This document shows, piece after piece, positions 25,308-34,601 of a stretch of 64,000 bases of DNA. The stretch comes from JAJEEA01 sp965243615. Lineage in GTDB: Bacteria > Acidobacteriota > Vicinamibacteria > Vicinamibacterales > UBA8438. The stretch lies in assembly GCA_965243615.1 (NCBI GenBank), contig CBDEVO010000003.1, positions 3,968,001-4,032,000 of the forward strand, given 5' to 3'. The position numbers and the translations under genes are program-made. The first letter of the stretch is position 1. The number at the start of each line of letters is the position of its first letter. Below the pieces are notes generated by a model that was not told where the DNA came from, did no database searches, and saw nothing but the letters and a program-made list of their open reading frames with translations.

Positions 25308-26240
25308 ATGTCGACAGGAGAGACTCCGCGGTTCACGGTGGGTCTGGCGCAGATGGCCTGCCGTGAGCCCGCGAACGCGAACGTCGAGACCGCCGTCGAC
25401 CTGGTCCGTCGGGCGGCGGCCCGGGGCGCGCAGATCGTCTGCCTGCAGGAGCTCTTCGCTTGCAGGTACTTCTGTCAGCGTGAGGACGCCGCCAACTTCG
25501 AGCTCGCCGAGCCGGTGCCGGGTCCCACGACCGACCGCTGCCGGGCCCTCGCCGCCGACCTCGGCGTGGTGCTGGTGGTCCCGGTCTTCGAGCGACGCGC
25601 GGCCGGCGTCTACCACAACTCGGTCGCGGTCATCGACGCCGACGGCTCGCTGCTCGGCCGCTACCGCAAGACCCACGTCCCCGACGACCCGCTCTATCAC
25701 GAGAAGTTCTACTTCACGCCCGGCGACCTGGGCTATCCGGTGTTCCGGACGCGGTTCGCCAGAATCGGGCCGCTGATCTGCTGGGACCAGTGGTTTCCCG
25801 AGGCTGCGCGCCTGAGCGCGCTGGGCGGCGCGGACCTCATCGTCTATCCGAGCGCGATCGGCTGGCACCCGGCCGAGCGCGACACGGAGGGGACGGCCCA
25901 GCACGATGCGTGGCGCACCGCGCAACGAGCCCACGCCATCGCCAACGGCGTCTTCGTGGCCACCGTCAACCGGGTGGGGCACGAGGGGCCGCCCGGCGGG
26001 GGACTGCAGTTCTGGGGCGGATCGTTCGTCTGCGACCCGGCCGGGCGCATCCTGGCGGAAGGGTCGACGGACCGGGAAGAAGTGGTGCTGGCCGAGTGCG
26101 ACGGCGGGGCCATCGAGCGCCAGCGGCGGGGATGGCCGTTCCTCAGGGATCGCCGCGTCGACAGTTACGCGGGCCTGACCGCCCGGCTGCTCGACGGCAC
26201 GCAGTGCGGCAGGGCCTCGAAGCCGGCCGACGGGACGTAG
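25308..26240 (+). CDS. aguB: N-carbamoylputrescine amidase
   Basis: 310 residues of the nitrilase superfamily. It hydrolyses N-carbamoylputrescine to putrescine, CO2 and ammonia. The Glu-Lys-Cys triad is visible: E in VCLQELFACRYF, K in YRKTHVPDD, and C in LICWDQWFPEAARL. The HEKFYFTPGDLGYPVF segment is typical of AguB. The ATG at 25308 begins the family similarity. The next gene encodes agmatine deiminase, which makes its substrate. Confidence 0.92.
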   Translation: MSTGETPRFTVGLAQMACREPANANVETAVDLVRRAAARGAQIVCLQELFACRYFCQREDAANFELAEPVPGPTTDRCRALAADLGVVLVVPVFERRAAGVYHNSVAVIDADGSLLGRYRKTHVPDDPLYHEKFYFTPGDLGYPVFRTRFARIGPLICWDQWFPEAARLSALGGADLIVYPSAIGWHPAERDTEGTAQHDAWRTAQRAHAIANGVFVATVNRVGHEGPPGGGLQFWGGSFVCDPAGRILAEGSTDREEVVLAECDGGAIERQRRGWPFLRDRRVDSYAGLTARLLDGTQCGRASKPADGT

Positions 26241-26480
26241 CGACGGCGAAACGCCATCGTACGATTGTCCGCCTCCGCGGGAAGCGCCGGAGCCGGCGGG
26301 TCGGCGCGCAGGTCCGCACCCCAAGGGGGGGACGAGGACGGCCGGCGGACGGGAACCGGTCCGGCTTCGTCCGCGCCACAGTCGGAACCAACCGCCGGAA
26401 AGTTGTCGACCAGCTTGTCGAACCGCCGAACCATCTCTCCGCCGGCCCCGGAGGCCCGACCCGACGGCGACCGCTGCGTC

Positions 26481-27524
26481 ATGCCGGCGGAGTGGGAGCC
26501 CCACCGCGCGACGTGGATCGCGTGGCCGCACAACCGCTCCGACTGGCCGGGCAGAATCGAGGCGGTCCGCTGGTGCTACGTCGAGATCGTGCGCCGGCTC
26601 GCCGCCGTCGAGCCGGTCGAGATCGTGTTCTTCGACGCGGGCTCCGAACGGCGGGCCCTCGGGCGGCTGACCCGGGCCGGAGTCGATCCCGGCCGCGTCG
26701 GCGTTCACCGGTTCCCGACGAACCGCGGTTGGGTGCGCGATTCGGGGGGCACGTTCGTGCGCCGCGCCGCAACCCGGGAGGCGCCGGCGGCGGTGGTCCT
26801 GGTGGACTGGTGCTTCAACGGCTGGGCCAGGTACGACGACTGGGCCCATGACAACCGGTTGCCCGGCCGCATCGCCGCCGCGAGACGGGTGCGGCGCATC
26901 GTTCCGCGTATCGGCGGCCGGCGTCGGCCGATGGTCCTCGAAGGGGGGAGCATCGACGTCAACGGGTCCGGAGCCGCGCTGGCGACCGAGCAGTGCCTCC
27001 TGGACCCGGCGGTGCAACCGAGGAACCCGGGCATGCACCGCGGGGACGTCGAGCGGGCGCTGGAGACCCATCTCGGCATCGACACCGTGGTCTGGCTGGG
27101 GCGCGGCATCGCCGGTGACGACACTCACGGCCACGTGGACGACATCGCGCGGTTCGTCGGTCCGACCACCGTCGTCGCCGCGGCCGAGGCGGACCCCGCC
27201 GACGAGAACCACGCGCCGCTGGCCGACAACCTGCGGCGCCTCCGGGCCGCCCGGGTGGGCGGCCGCCCCCTCACGGTGGTCACGCTGCCGATGCCGCGGC
27301 CCCTCCGGTTCGGCGGCCAGCGGCTGCCCGCCAGCTACCTGAACTTCTACGTCGCCAACGGCCTGGTCCTGGTGCCGACCTTCAACGATCCGGCCGACCG
27401 GGCGGCCCTCGGCCGCTTGGCCGAGCTGTTCCCCGATCGCGAGGTGGTGGGCATTCACGCCGTCGATCTGGTCCTCGGCCTTGGCACGCTGCACTGCCTC
27501 ACCCTGCAGGAGCCGGCCGCGTGA
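26481..27524 (+). CDS. aguA: Agmatine deiminase
   Basis: 347 residues from the ATG at 26481; homologues usually have about 10-20 residues before MPAEWEPH, so the true start may be a TTG at 26403 or 26415. It converts agmatine to N-carbamoylputrescine. Motifs are MPAEWEPHRATWIAWPH, NRGWVRDSGGTFV, DDTHGHVDDIARFV with the catalytic histidine, and the nucleophile cysteine in GLGTLHCLTLQEP near the C-terminus. With aguB it forms a two-step agmatine-to-putrescine route. The 240 bases between the genes show no other feature. Confidence 0.9.
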   Translation: MPAEWEPHRATWIAWPHNRSDWPGRIEAVRWCYVEIVRRLAAVEPVEIVFFDAGSERRALGRLTRAGVDPGRVGVHRFPTNRGWVRDSGGTFVRRAATREAPAAVVLVDWCFNGWARYDDWAHDNRLPGRIAAARRVRRIVPRIGGRRRPMVLEGGSIDVNGSGAALATEQCLLDPAVQPRNPGMHRGDVERALETHLGIDTVVWLGRGIAGDDTHGHVDDIARFVGPTTVVAAAEADPADENHAPLADNLRRLRAARVGGRPLTVVTLPMPRPLRFGGQRLPASYLNFYVANGLVLVPTFNDPADRAALGRLAELFPDREVVGIHAVDLVLGLGTLHCLTLQEPAA

Positions 27525-27601
27525 CTCCCGCAGCCGAGCCACACGTCAACGGCTCGTGACGGCGGGTGACCCCGTTCCCGGAGGATCACGCCGGCATCGC
27601 G

Positions 27602-27866
27602 CTACTCGGGGCCACTCGGCTGGCCCACGGCCAGGCGTTCGTCGAGGAAGAAGGCGGACGCGGGGGACGCGGGCGTCGCGGATTCCGCTCCGGCGCTCGG
27701 GGCACCGAAGAGATCCGTCACGTCCGTCGCGGCCGCCGCCGAGCCGGTTTCTGCTTCGATCGACTCCTCCAGGCGCGACACACCGTACAGCACCGCATCC
27801 AGCGCTCCGCACAGGGTCGCGTCGTACAGATAGTCGCCGATGAATTGCAACCGGGGCCAGCGCGGG
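27602..27866 (-). pseudogene. C-terminal fragment of the interrupted FAD amine-oxidase-like gene
   Basis: It encodes about 88 residues, beginning PRWPRLQFIGDYLYDATLCGALDAVLY and ending in a low-complexity Ser/Ala tail at a TAG (27602-27604). The GDYLYD..LCGALDA motif is the FAD-binding C-terminal signature of the amine-oxidase family. It lacks a start. Joined to the fragment at 29528-30774, with one target-duplication copy removed, the frame is continuous. Confidence 0.88.
27858..27866 (+). repeat. Target-site duplication, left copy
   Basis: CAGCGCGGG directly abuts the left end of the insertion sequence and is repeated at 29528-29536. A 9-bp duplication is what the ISKra4 subgroup is known to make. 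Confidence 0.9.
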
Positions 27867-27895
27867 GGGTGCACGTCAGATTCGTGAGAGGCCTG

Positions 27896-29095
27896 TCAGG
27901 CGGCCCTGCCGGCTCGTCGTTCCCAGAAATCCTCGAAGCGGCCACTGAGCTTGCAGCACCGCAGGGCGATGATGGCGTTGGCCCCGGCCACGGTCCAGTG
28001 CATGCCGGCGCGCTTGAGCCGGGCACCGATGGCGAGCTTGCAGCCGGCCTCGACGACGCCCGACGACACACAGAGACCCGCCGCTCGGAACTCCGGATAG
28101 CGCATCCGGTGGCGGTTGCGGGTCAGGTAATCGATACACTTGCGGGCCTCCTCGCACTTCTCGCTGTGAGCGTGCAGTTCGGCCAGGATCGCATCGATCC
28201 GCCCCGCGTCCAACTCGTCCCGCCGGGCCTTGCCCCACCGGGCGGCCAAGTCCGTACCGGGGCCGTAGACGGCCTTGGCGACATCGCACAGATGACCCTT
28301 GGCGTGGTAGATGTCGACGATTTGGATGGCGTCGGGAAAATGCTCGCCGGTCAGGTTCCAGATCCAGGGGGCGCCGTCGCCGATGACGACCTGTCGGGCG
28401 GCGGTGACGAAGCCGCGCCGTTGCGCCTCGCGATGGGCGCGTTGCGGGAAGGCGGCCGGCTGCGGGTCGGTGTCGCGGCTGGCTGCGCTCTCGACCGCGG
28501 CGCTGTAGCTGACCGACCCGGGGTCGCGTTCGGGGAGGCCGTCGGCGTTGCGGGTCTCCGCCGTCCACACGGTGACGAGCTTGACTTCGCGGGTCTTGGC
28601 GGTGCCGTCGGGCTGCTTGCCGCGCCGGCCTTCCACCTCGGACTTGCGCACCGGCACGCCGGTGCCGTCCAGCCCCACATACATCGTCGGCGCCGCGGCG
28701 GGTGCGGGCTCGACCCGCTTGCGTTCGTCGTCGGCGACCTCGCGGCCCAGCGCTTCGGCGGTGCGCTCGACCTGTTTGGGGTCAACCGCCACGCCGGCCA
28801 GTTCCCCCATCCACTCGCTCGCTTCGGCGAAGCTGACGCTCGTCGCCGCCAAGCCCACCAGCCGCGTCGTGGCGGGCGACAGCGAGGTGTCCTGCAGGCC
28901 CAGGGCCCGGTCGCGGGGCCAGGTTCCCCGCCGGCAGGCGGCGCAGTGGTAGTAGGCGCGGTGCAGGGTCAGTGGTCCCAACAGCGTGGTGAAGGTCTTC
29001 GGGCGGCGGCCGGCGTAGTGCGCCGTCTGGCCGCAGGCGCACACTATCGTCGAACCCGAATGGTCGGAATCGTCTGCGTCGTAGTACTCCCCCAA
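27896..29095 (-). CDS. ISKra4-family transposase
   Basis: 399 residues from the first ATG; the frame stays open upstream to beyond 29212 and there reads DAQDFEALEQALRRQALG, which looks like the true transposase N-terminus, although no ATG, GTG or TTG is near. A zinc-knuckle-like region (CACGQTAHY..YYHCAACRRG) is followed by a DDE core: D in MYVGLDGTGVPV, D in VVIGDGAPWIW, and E in SSGVVEAGCKLAIGARLK. Transposition by cut-and-paste or copy-paste is known for the family, not visible here. Expression may need a frameshift from the upstream frame. Confidence 0.88.
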   Translation of the reverse strand: MGEYYDADDSDHSGSTIVCACGQTAHYAGRRPKTFTTLLGPLTLHRAYYHCAACRRGTWPRDRALGLQDTSLSPATTRLVGLAATSVSFAEASEWMGELAGVAVDPKQVERTAEALGREVADDERKRVEPAPAAAPTMYVGLDGTGVPVRKSEVEGRRGKQPDGTAKTREVKLVTVWTAETRNADGLPERDPGSVSYSAAVESAASRDTDPQPAAFPQRAHREAQRRGFVTAARQVVIGDGAPWIWNLTGEHFPDAIQIVDIYHAKGHLCDVAKAVYGPGTDLAARWGKARRDELDAGRIDAILAELHAHSEKCEEARKCIDYLTRNRHRMRYPEFRAAGLCVSSGVVEAGCKLAIGARLKRAGMHWTVAGANAIIALRCCKLSGRFEDFWERRAGRAA

Positions 29096-29211
29096 CGCCT
29101 GCGCGGCGAGGCCGAGGGCTTGGCGACGGAGGGCCTGCTCGAGGGCCTCGAAGTCCTGCGCGTCGACGTTCCCCGGCCCGACGAGGACACCGATTTCAGC
29201 CGCGAGCGCGG

Positions 29212-29439
29212 CTACGAACCCTGCGCGCCAATCACCTTGGCGGCTTGGCTGGCCGTGGCGAGCGCTCGACGGTGAACCGTCTGCAAGAGGGTCTCGAAGT
29301 CCTGGGCATTCGCGTCTCCTCGTCGGTGAAACGCGTCCACATCGGCCTTGACCGCCGCCTCCAACGCGGCGAACAGCTCCTGGACGCCCTTTTTTTTGGC
29401 CGCGTGATCGAGCGGTTCAGTCAACTGCGCCTCGGGCAA
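29212..29439 (-). CDS. First reading frame of the insertion sequence
   Basis: 75 residues from a TTG (29437-29439) that has AGGAGG nine bases before it; stop TAG at 29212-29214. The segment DANAQDFETLLQTVHRRALA resembles DAQDFEALEQALRRQALG in the next frame, as if one were a diverged duplicate of the other. The transposase frame lies one base back (-1). A run of eight A (29390-29397) early in this frame could be slippery. Confidence 0.55.
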   Translation of the reverse strand: MPEAQLTEPLDHAAKKKGVQELFAALEAAVKADVDAFHRRGDANAQDFETLLQTVHRRALATASQAAKVIGAQGS

Positions 29440-29527
29440 GGTCTGAATCCTCCTACCCGAGCCATCGGTCGATCCGTCCTCGCTCAATACCCCAACCCCA
29501 AATCCCCAACTTTCTTGACGTGCACCC

Positions 29528-29536
29528 CAGCGCGGG
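29528..29536 (+). repeat. Target-site duplication, right copy
   Basis: CAGCGCGGG directly follows the right end of the insertion sequence and is identical to 27858-27866. Confidence 0.9.
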
Positions 29537-30774
29537 TCGGGGCTGTGCCGCTGCCGCAAGGGCCGCAGGGGAACGCCGCCGGGCAGGGCCGAGACGCCGG
29601 CGACGCCCGTCCACCGGTCCACGCACGCGCGGACGAGCAGGCCGTCGGGCACGGGGGTGGCGCCGGGCATGGCGGCGAGGACCGCGGCCACGATCTCGGC
29701 ATCGGGCCTCGACGCGAGCTCCAGGGCCGGCGCCCCGCCCAGCAGCCAGCTCTGAACGCCGGGCCCGGCCGGGCCTTCGTCCGGCGACTGGTCGTAGACC
29801 GTGACGCCGCCGAAGGCGTCGCTCACGAAGTAGTCCTCGGGGAGCTCGCGACGCCAGAACCGCCGGCGGAACAGCAGGGTCACGCGCAAGTACGCAGTGC
29901 CGTGCTCGTGATGGCGGACGTGCCCCTCGACCGCGTCGCGCAGGCGTTCGTCGCGCCAGCGGATGGCCCGGACGCCGGCCGGGGGCAGGGTGACGAGCAA
30001 CGCGTCGACCTCCACGTCTCCGCCGTCCCCGCCCGGGCCCCGCACGGTGACCCGCAACCCCGCGTCCTCGTCGGCGGCGACCGCGGTGACGGCGGTGCCC
30101 AGCGCCACCCGCGAGCGAACGCGGCCTGCGAGCGCCGCGGTGAGCCCCTCGTTCCCGGCCGCCAGTGTGTACATGGTGCAGTAGCCGGGATGGTCGATCA
30201 GCAGGTTGTCCATGCCGAACAGCCCGCTCGTGCGGGCCGGCTCGGTGGCGAGGTCGCTGTGGCACTGCATCGCCGTGAACCATTCGCAGCGCGGATCGTC
30301 CATGTCGCCGAGCACGTCCTCGAACGTGCGCCGCTGCCACGGGTGCTCGTTGTCCTTCTCCCGCCCCGCGAGGGCGTAGTCGGCGGGCGGGCGCAACGCC
30401 GTGCCCGCCTCCCAGAACCGGCGCAGGCGGTCCATGCCGCGGTGGCCGAGCAGGCCCGCGAGGGCGCGGTCGTCCCGCAGGACGCGGTCGTCGACCACGA
30501 AGTACGGCGTCCCGGTCAGGGGCCGGGTCTCCAGGCCCAGGTGACGGATGAGGTTGCGGAGCTGGGGATTGCCGGCGATGTCGTAGAGCTCCGCGACCCC
30601 TGCCTCGTAGCTCGCGCCGGCCTCGGGCACCCGGGTTGTCCGCACTCGCCCGCCGGGTCGGTCGGCCGCCTCCCACACGACCATCTCCACCGCGTCGCCG
30701 AAGCGCCGTTCGAGCAGGTACGCGCTCAACAGTCCGCTGAAGCCGGCCCCGACGATCCCGATTCTCTCCGCCAT
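29528..30774 (-). pseudogene. N-terminal part of a FAD amine-oxidase-like gene, split by the IS
   Basis: About 415 residues from the ATG at 30772-30774. The FAD dinucleotide site is GIVGAGFSGLLSAYLLE (6-22), followed by WEAADRPGGRVRTTR, both typical of the NAD(P)/FAD-dependent amine oxidase superfamily. In the present DNA the frame runs into the insertion sequence after SPDPRW and ends at 29212 as an aberrant fusion lacking the C-terminal FAD contact. Before insertion the gene would have had 500 codons. The substrate is unknown. It lies 35 bases upstream of the mutS stop, on the same strand. Confidence 0.88.
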
Positions 30775-30809
30775 GCGACGCTCCGTTCCACCACCCTGTC
30801 CGCGCCGCT

Positions 30810-33485
30810 CTAGGCCCCGGGCTCCTCGCCCGCCTCCCGCTTCAGCTCGGCCAACAGGTTGAGCGCCTCCAGCGGCGTCATGCCGTCGACGTCGAGGCCG
30901 CGAAGACGACCGACGACCTCGGGCTCCGCCGGCGGATCCGCGAACAACGTCAGTTGTGCCTGCCCGTCCGTGCCCCCGGAGGCCGGGGCGGGACGCCCGC
31001 CCCCTCGGGCCAGCTCGTCGCGTTCGAGGCCGTGCAGGAGCTCCTTCGCCCGTGCGACCGTCCGCGCCGGCAGGCCCGCGAGGCGCGCGACCTGGATGCC
31101 GTAGCTGTGGTCCGAGCGCCCCGGCTCGACCTTCCGCAGGAAGTGGATCTCGTCCTCCCACTCGCGGGCGACCACGTGGTAGTTGGCGACCGCCGGCAGC
31201 ACGTCGGCGATGTCGGTGAGCTCGTGGTAGTGGGTGGCGAACAGGGTCCGCGGGCGTGCCGACGGATCGGTGGCGAGGTGCTCGGCGACGGCCCAGGCGA
31301 TGCTCAGCCCGTCGTAGGTAGCGGTGCCCCGGCCGATCTCGTCCAGCAGCACGAGGCTGCGGGACGTCGCCGAGTGCAGGATGTTCGCGGTCTCCTGCAT
31401 CTCAACCATGAACGTCGACTGCCCGCGGGCGATGTTGTCCGAGGCCCCGACGCGGGCGAAGATGCGGTCGGTCATCGGCACCTTGGCGCGGTTCGCGGGC
31501 ACGAACGACCCGACGTGCGCGAGGAGCACGATGAGGGCGGTCTGCCGCAGATAGGTGGACTTGCCGCCCATGTTCGGGCCGGTCAGGATGATCACCTGGT
31601 GCGTGGACCCGTTCAGGGTCACGTCGTTGGGCACGAAGGCGCCCTCGACGTGCCGCTCCACGACGGGATGCCGCCCTTCGACGATCACGAGCTCGTCGCC
31701 GTCGTGGACGTGCGGCTTGATGTAGTCGTTGACGGCGGCGGCCTCGGCGAGCCCGGCCAGCACGTCGAGGCTCGCGACCGCGCGGGCCGAGTCCTGGATG
31801 GGCGGCGCCGACGCCGCGACGTCGCTCCTGAGCGCCTCGAAGAGCTCGATCTCCCGCTCGAGGATCTGTTCGTCCGCCCCCAGCACCTTGTGCTCGTAGT
31901 CCTTGAGGGCGGGGGTGATGAAGCGCTCCCCCCCCGCGATGGTCTGCTTCCGGTGATAGTCGTCGGGGACCGCGTGCAGGTTGGGCCTGGAGACCTCGAT
32001 GTAGTAGCCGAAGACGCGGTTGAACCGGATCTTCAGCGACGCGATGCCGGTGCGGTCGCGCTCGGCCGCCTCCATCGCCGCGATCTGCTCCTTGCCGCCC
32101 CGGCTGATGGCGCGAAGCTCATCGAGCCTGGCGTCGACGCCGTCGCGGATGATGCCGCCGTCGCGGGCGACGGCGGGGGGGGCCTCCTTCACGGTCGCCT
32201 CGATGGCGTCGCGCACCGCCGGCACCTCGTCGAGCTCGGCCGCGAGGCTGCTCGTCAGGGGCGCGTCGAACGCCTGGAGGATCGCCTTGAGGCGGGGGAC
32301 GGCGGCGAGGGAGCGTTGCAGCGCGAGAAGGTCCCGCGGCCCCGCGGTGCCCATCGCGGCCCGGGCGACCAGGCGCTCGACGTCCTGCACGGCCTTGAAC
32401 GCCTCCCGGAGCTTGGCCCGCTCGGTCGACCGGAACGCGAATTCCTCGACCGCGTCGAGGCGGTTTCGCACCCGTTCGAGATTCACGAGCGGACCCAGCA
32501 GCCAACCCCGCAGGAGCCGGCTTCCCATGACCGTAACGGTGTGGTCCAGCTCGCCGAGCAGCGAGCCCGCACGGCCGCCCTCGGCCGACCGTACGACCTC
32601 GAGGTGCCCGAGGGTTGCGGGGTCGACGATCAGCGTGTCCGCGGTCTCCCGGAAGGCGATGCCGCGGACGTGGGCGAGGCGGCCGCGCTGCGTCTCGCCG
32701 AGATACTGCACCAGGGCCCCGGCGGCGGCGACCGCGGCGGGACGATCCCGCAGTCCGAAGCCGTCGAGCCCAGTGGTCCCGAACTGCCCGGTCAGCGCCT
32801 CCCGGGCGCGGTTCACCTCGAAGGCCCACGGATCGAGGGGGGTGACCGCCGGGGTGGCGGTGTCCGGCAGCAGGGGAGCGACGTCGCGGTCCTGCGGTGC
32901 CACCACCTCCCGCGGCTGCAGCACCGCGATGTCGTCCGCAAGCGTCCGGCGCCCGGTGTCGCCCGAGTACTCCGCCGCCGCGAAAGCGCCCGTCGAGACG
33001 TCGAGCAACGCCATGCCGTAGCGGTCGTGCGCGCCGGCGGCGTCCGGGGGCAGGACGGCGATCCCCATCAGGAACGCCGGTTCCCGATCGTCGAGATAGG
33101 CGGTGTCGGTGAACGTCCCGGGGGACACGACGCGCACCACTTCGCGTTGCACCACGCCCCGGGCTTTTCGGGGATCCTCGACCTGCTCGCAGATGGCGAC
33201 GCGGAACCCCTTCTGCACGAGCCGGGTCAGGTAGGTGTCAGCGGCGTGGTGGGGCACGCCGCACATCGGAATCGCCCCCCCCGCCGCGTCCTTCGATCGC
33301 GAGGTCAGGGTGAGATCGAGGGTCCGCGCCGCGGTGACGGCGTCTTCGTAGAACATCTCGTAGAAGTCGCCCATGCGGAAGAAGACGATCGCGTCGCGGT
33401 GCCGGCGCTTCGCGTCGAGGTACTGGCGCATGGCGGGCGTCGGGGCCCGCACGGCGGCGGCGCTGTCCGTCGTGGAGGGGGTCAC
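30810..33485 (-). CDS. mutS: DNA mismatch repair protein MutS
   Basis: 891 residues from a GTG at 33483-33485, or 873 from the ATG at 33431; the GTG gives an N-terminus like that of E. coli MutS. It binds mismatches and recruits MutL. The mismatch-reading motif F-x-E is in FFRMGDFYEMFYEDA (about residues 31-45), Walker A GPNMGGKS near 633-640, and Walker B LLDEIGRGTATYDG follows. The protein is complete, ending in the usual beta-clamp/dimerisation tail. It is divergent from tsaB. Confidence 0.95.
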   Translation of the reverse strand: MTPSTTDSAAAVRAPTPAMRQYLDAKRRHRDAIVFFRMGDFYEMFYEDAVTAARTLDLTLTSRSKDAAGGAIPMCGVPHHAADTYLTRLVQKGFRVAICEQVEDPRKARGVVQREVVRVVSPGTFTDTAYLDDREPAFLMGIAVLPPDAAGAHDRYGMALLDVSTGAFAAAEYSGDTGRRTLADDIAVLQPREVVAPQDRDVAPLLPDTATPAVTPLDPWAFEVNRAREALTGQFGTTGLDGFGLRDRPAAVAAAGALVQYLGETQRGRLAHVRGIAFRETADTLIVDPATLGHLEVVRSAEGGRAGSLLGELDHTVTVMGSRLLRGWLLGPLVNLERVRNRLDAVEEFAFRSTERAKLREAFKAVQDVERLVARAAMGTAGPRDLLALQRSLAAVPRLKAILQAFDAPLTSSLAAELDEVPAVRDAIEATVKEAPPAVARDGGIIRDGVDARLDELRAISRGGKEQIAAMEAAERDRTGIASLKIRFNRVFGYYIEVSRPNLHAVPDDYHRKQTIAGGERFITPALKDYEHKVLGADEQILEREIELFEALRSDVAASAPPIQDSARAVASLDVLAGLAEAAAVNDYIKPHVHDGDELVIVEGRHPVVERHVEGAFVPNDVTLNGSTHQVIILTGPNMGGKSTYLRQTALIVLLAHVGSFVPANRAKVPMTDRIFARVGASDNIARGQSTFMVEMQETANILHSATSRSLVLLDEIGRGTATYDGLSIAWAVAEHLATDPSARPRTLFATHYHELTDIADVLPAVANYHVVAREWEDEIHFLRKVEPGRSDHSYGIQVARLAGLPARTVARAKELLHGLERDELARGGGRPAPASGGTDGQAQLTLFADPPAEPEVVGRLRGLDVDGMTPLEALNLLAELKREAGEEPGA

Positions 33486-33608
33486 GGGGCCAATCGGAGG
33501 AACGGGGCGGCCGGGGCGCCGCCGGATGGCGGGGTGCGGCGACCGGCGGATCGTGCGAGTATAGAAAGCGCGCCGGGAGCCCGTCAAGGCGCCGAAGGGA
33601 ACCGGATC

Positions 33609-34403
33609 GTGCTCACGCTGGCCGTCGACACCACGACGAATCGAGGCAGCTTCGCGCTGGCGCGGAACGGGCGCCTGATCGAGGAGACCCGGGGCGACGG
33701 GGCAACGACTCACGGTGAGCGCCTGCCGGGGGCGATCCACACCCTGCTCGGCCGGCAGGGGTTGACGACGGCCGATGTGGACCGGTACGCGGTAGCCCTC
33801 GGACCGGGATCGTTCACCGGACTTCGCGTGGGCATCGCGACGGTCCAGGGGCTCGCGCTCGCGCACGGCCGACCCGTGGTCGGGATGCCGGTCCTCGATG
33901 TTCTGGTCGATATCGCGGCGCAGGCGGTCGGCGTGGGGGCCGCCCCTGACCTGATCGCGCCCTGGGTGGATGCCAGGCGCGGAGAGGTGTTCAGCGCCCT
34001 CTACGAGCCGGCGGCGGGGCCTCCGTCGCCGGCCGGGCCGGTGGGCGCCGAAGCGGCCGCCGGCGCCGGCTGGCGCGTGACGGAGGACCCTGTTTCGGCC
34101 GTCCCCGGCGCGGTGCTGGACGGCTGGGCCCATCGATTGCGCCGCCGCTCGGCGTGGGTCATCGGGGACGGCGTCGCGGCCAGCCGCTCGCTCCTCGATG
34201 CGCGGCTGGCCGCCGGTTCGCGGCGGTTCGACGAGGTACCGCCGCTGGCGCGGGCGATGGCCGCCATGGCGGCGCTGGCGCCGTGGCACGACCGAGCGGG
34301 AGCGCCGCATGCCCTTCGGCCCGTCTACGTGCGGCGGCCCGACGCCGAGCTGGCGCGCGACCGGCGCCGGCAGGAGTCCGCGCCCCGGGAGTCTGCGCCG
34401 TAG
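33609..34403 (+). CDS. tsaB: tRNA threonylcarbamoyladenosine protein TsaB
   Basis: 264 residues from a GTG (33609) preceded by GAAGGGA. TsaB partners TsaD and TsaE to make t6A37 in ANN-decoding tRNAs. The N-terminus TLAVDTTTNRGSFAL and the ALGPGSFTGLRVGIATVQGLA motif (about 65-85) are diagnostic. A proline/alanine-rich insert lies near 140. The last ten residues (QESAPRESAP) and the stop codon are encoded by a dispersed repeat, so the native C-terminus was probably different. TATAGA at 33560-33565 may be its -10 box. Confidence 0.92.
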   Translation: MLTLAVDTTTNRGSFALARNGRLIEETRGDGATTHGERLPGAIHTLLGRQGLTTADVDRYAVALGPGSFTGLRVGIATVQGLALAHGRPVVGMPVLDVLVDIAAQAVGVGAAPDLIAPWVDARRGEVFSALYEPAAGPPSPAGPVGAEAAAGAGWRVTEDPVSAVPGAVLDGWAHRLRRRSAWVIGDGVAASRSLLDARLAAGSRRFDEVPPLARAMAAMAALAPWHDRAGAPHALRPVYVRRPDAELARDRRRQESAPRESAP

Positions 34404-34470
34404 AACGGTGCAACCTTCCGGCAGGGTTGATTGGGCGCCAAGCGGTGCCGCAGGCGACGATCGGCGGGCG
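34371..34470 (+). repeat. Dispersed hairpin repeat, copy C
   Basis: It starts within tsaB with a doubled left arm (CAGGAGTCCGCGCC, then CGGGAGTCTGCGCCGT), continues AGAACGGTGCA, then GGCAGGGTTGATTGGGCGCC and AGCGGTGCCGCAGGCGACGA. The outer right arm is degenerate (ACCTTCC), so only the inner stem pairs well. It supplies the tsaB stop codon (34401-34403). Confidence 0.85.
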
Positions 34471-34601
34471 GGGCGAGCGAGGCCTGAAGGGCCCGCCGTC
34501 GCCTATACAGGCCAGCGGACTTTGTGCTACATTTCTCCACCCGTACGAATGCACCCGGACATGCGGCCCCACCCTTCGTACCGCGTATTCCAGGAGGTGG
34601 C

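Larger units (their letters stand above)
27867..29527 (-). mobile_element. ISKra4-type insertion sequence, 1,661 bp
   Basis: The ends are inverted repeats: GGGTGCACGTCA at 27867-27878 and its complement at 29516-29527 (12 identical bases, then diverging). Perfect 9-bp direct repeats flank them. Inside, on the minus strand, lie a short first frame (29212-29439) and the transposase. It has inserted into a FAD amine-oxidase-like gene. The intact duplication and ends suggest recent arrival. Confidence 0.92.

Noticed and set aside
29390..29397. A8 run in the IS as a classical -1 slippery site that would produce the whole transposase
   Set aside because: Slipping there would skip the part of the first frame that resembles the transposase N-terminus (29212-29370), so a shift near the TAG at 29212 fits better. 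The run may still be a mutation or sequencing hotspot.
30954..33608. Long plus-strand open frame upstream of tsaB
   Set aside because: It is antisense to mutS and rich in Arg/Gly/Pro/Asp without family similarity; it arises from the high GC content.
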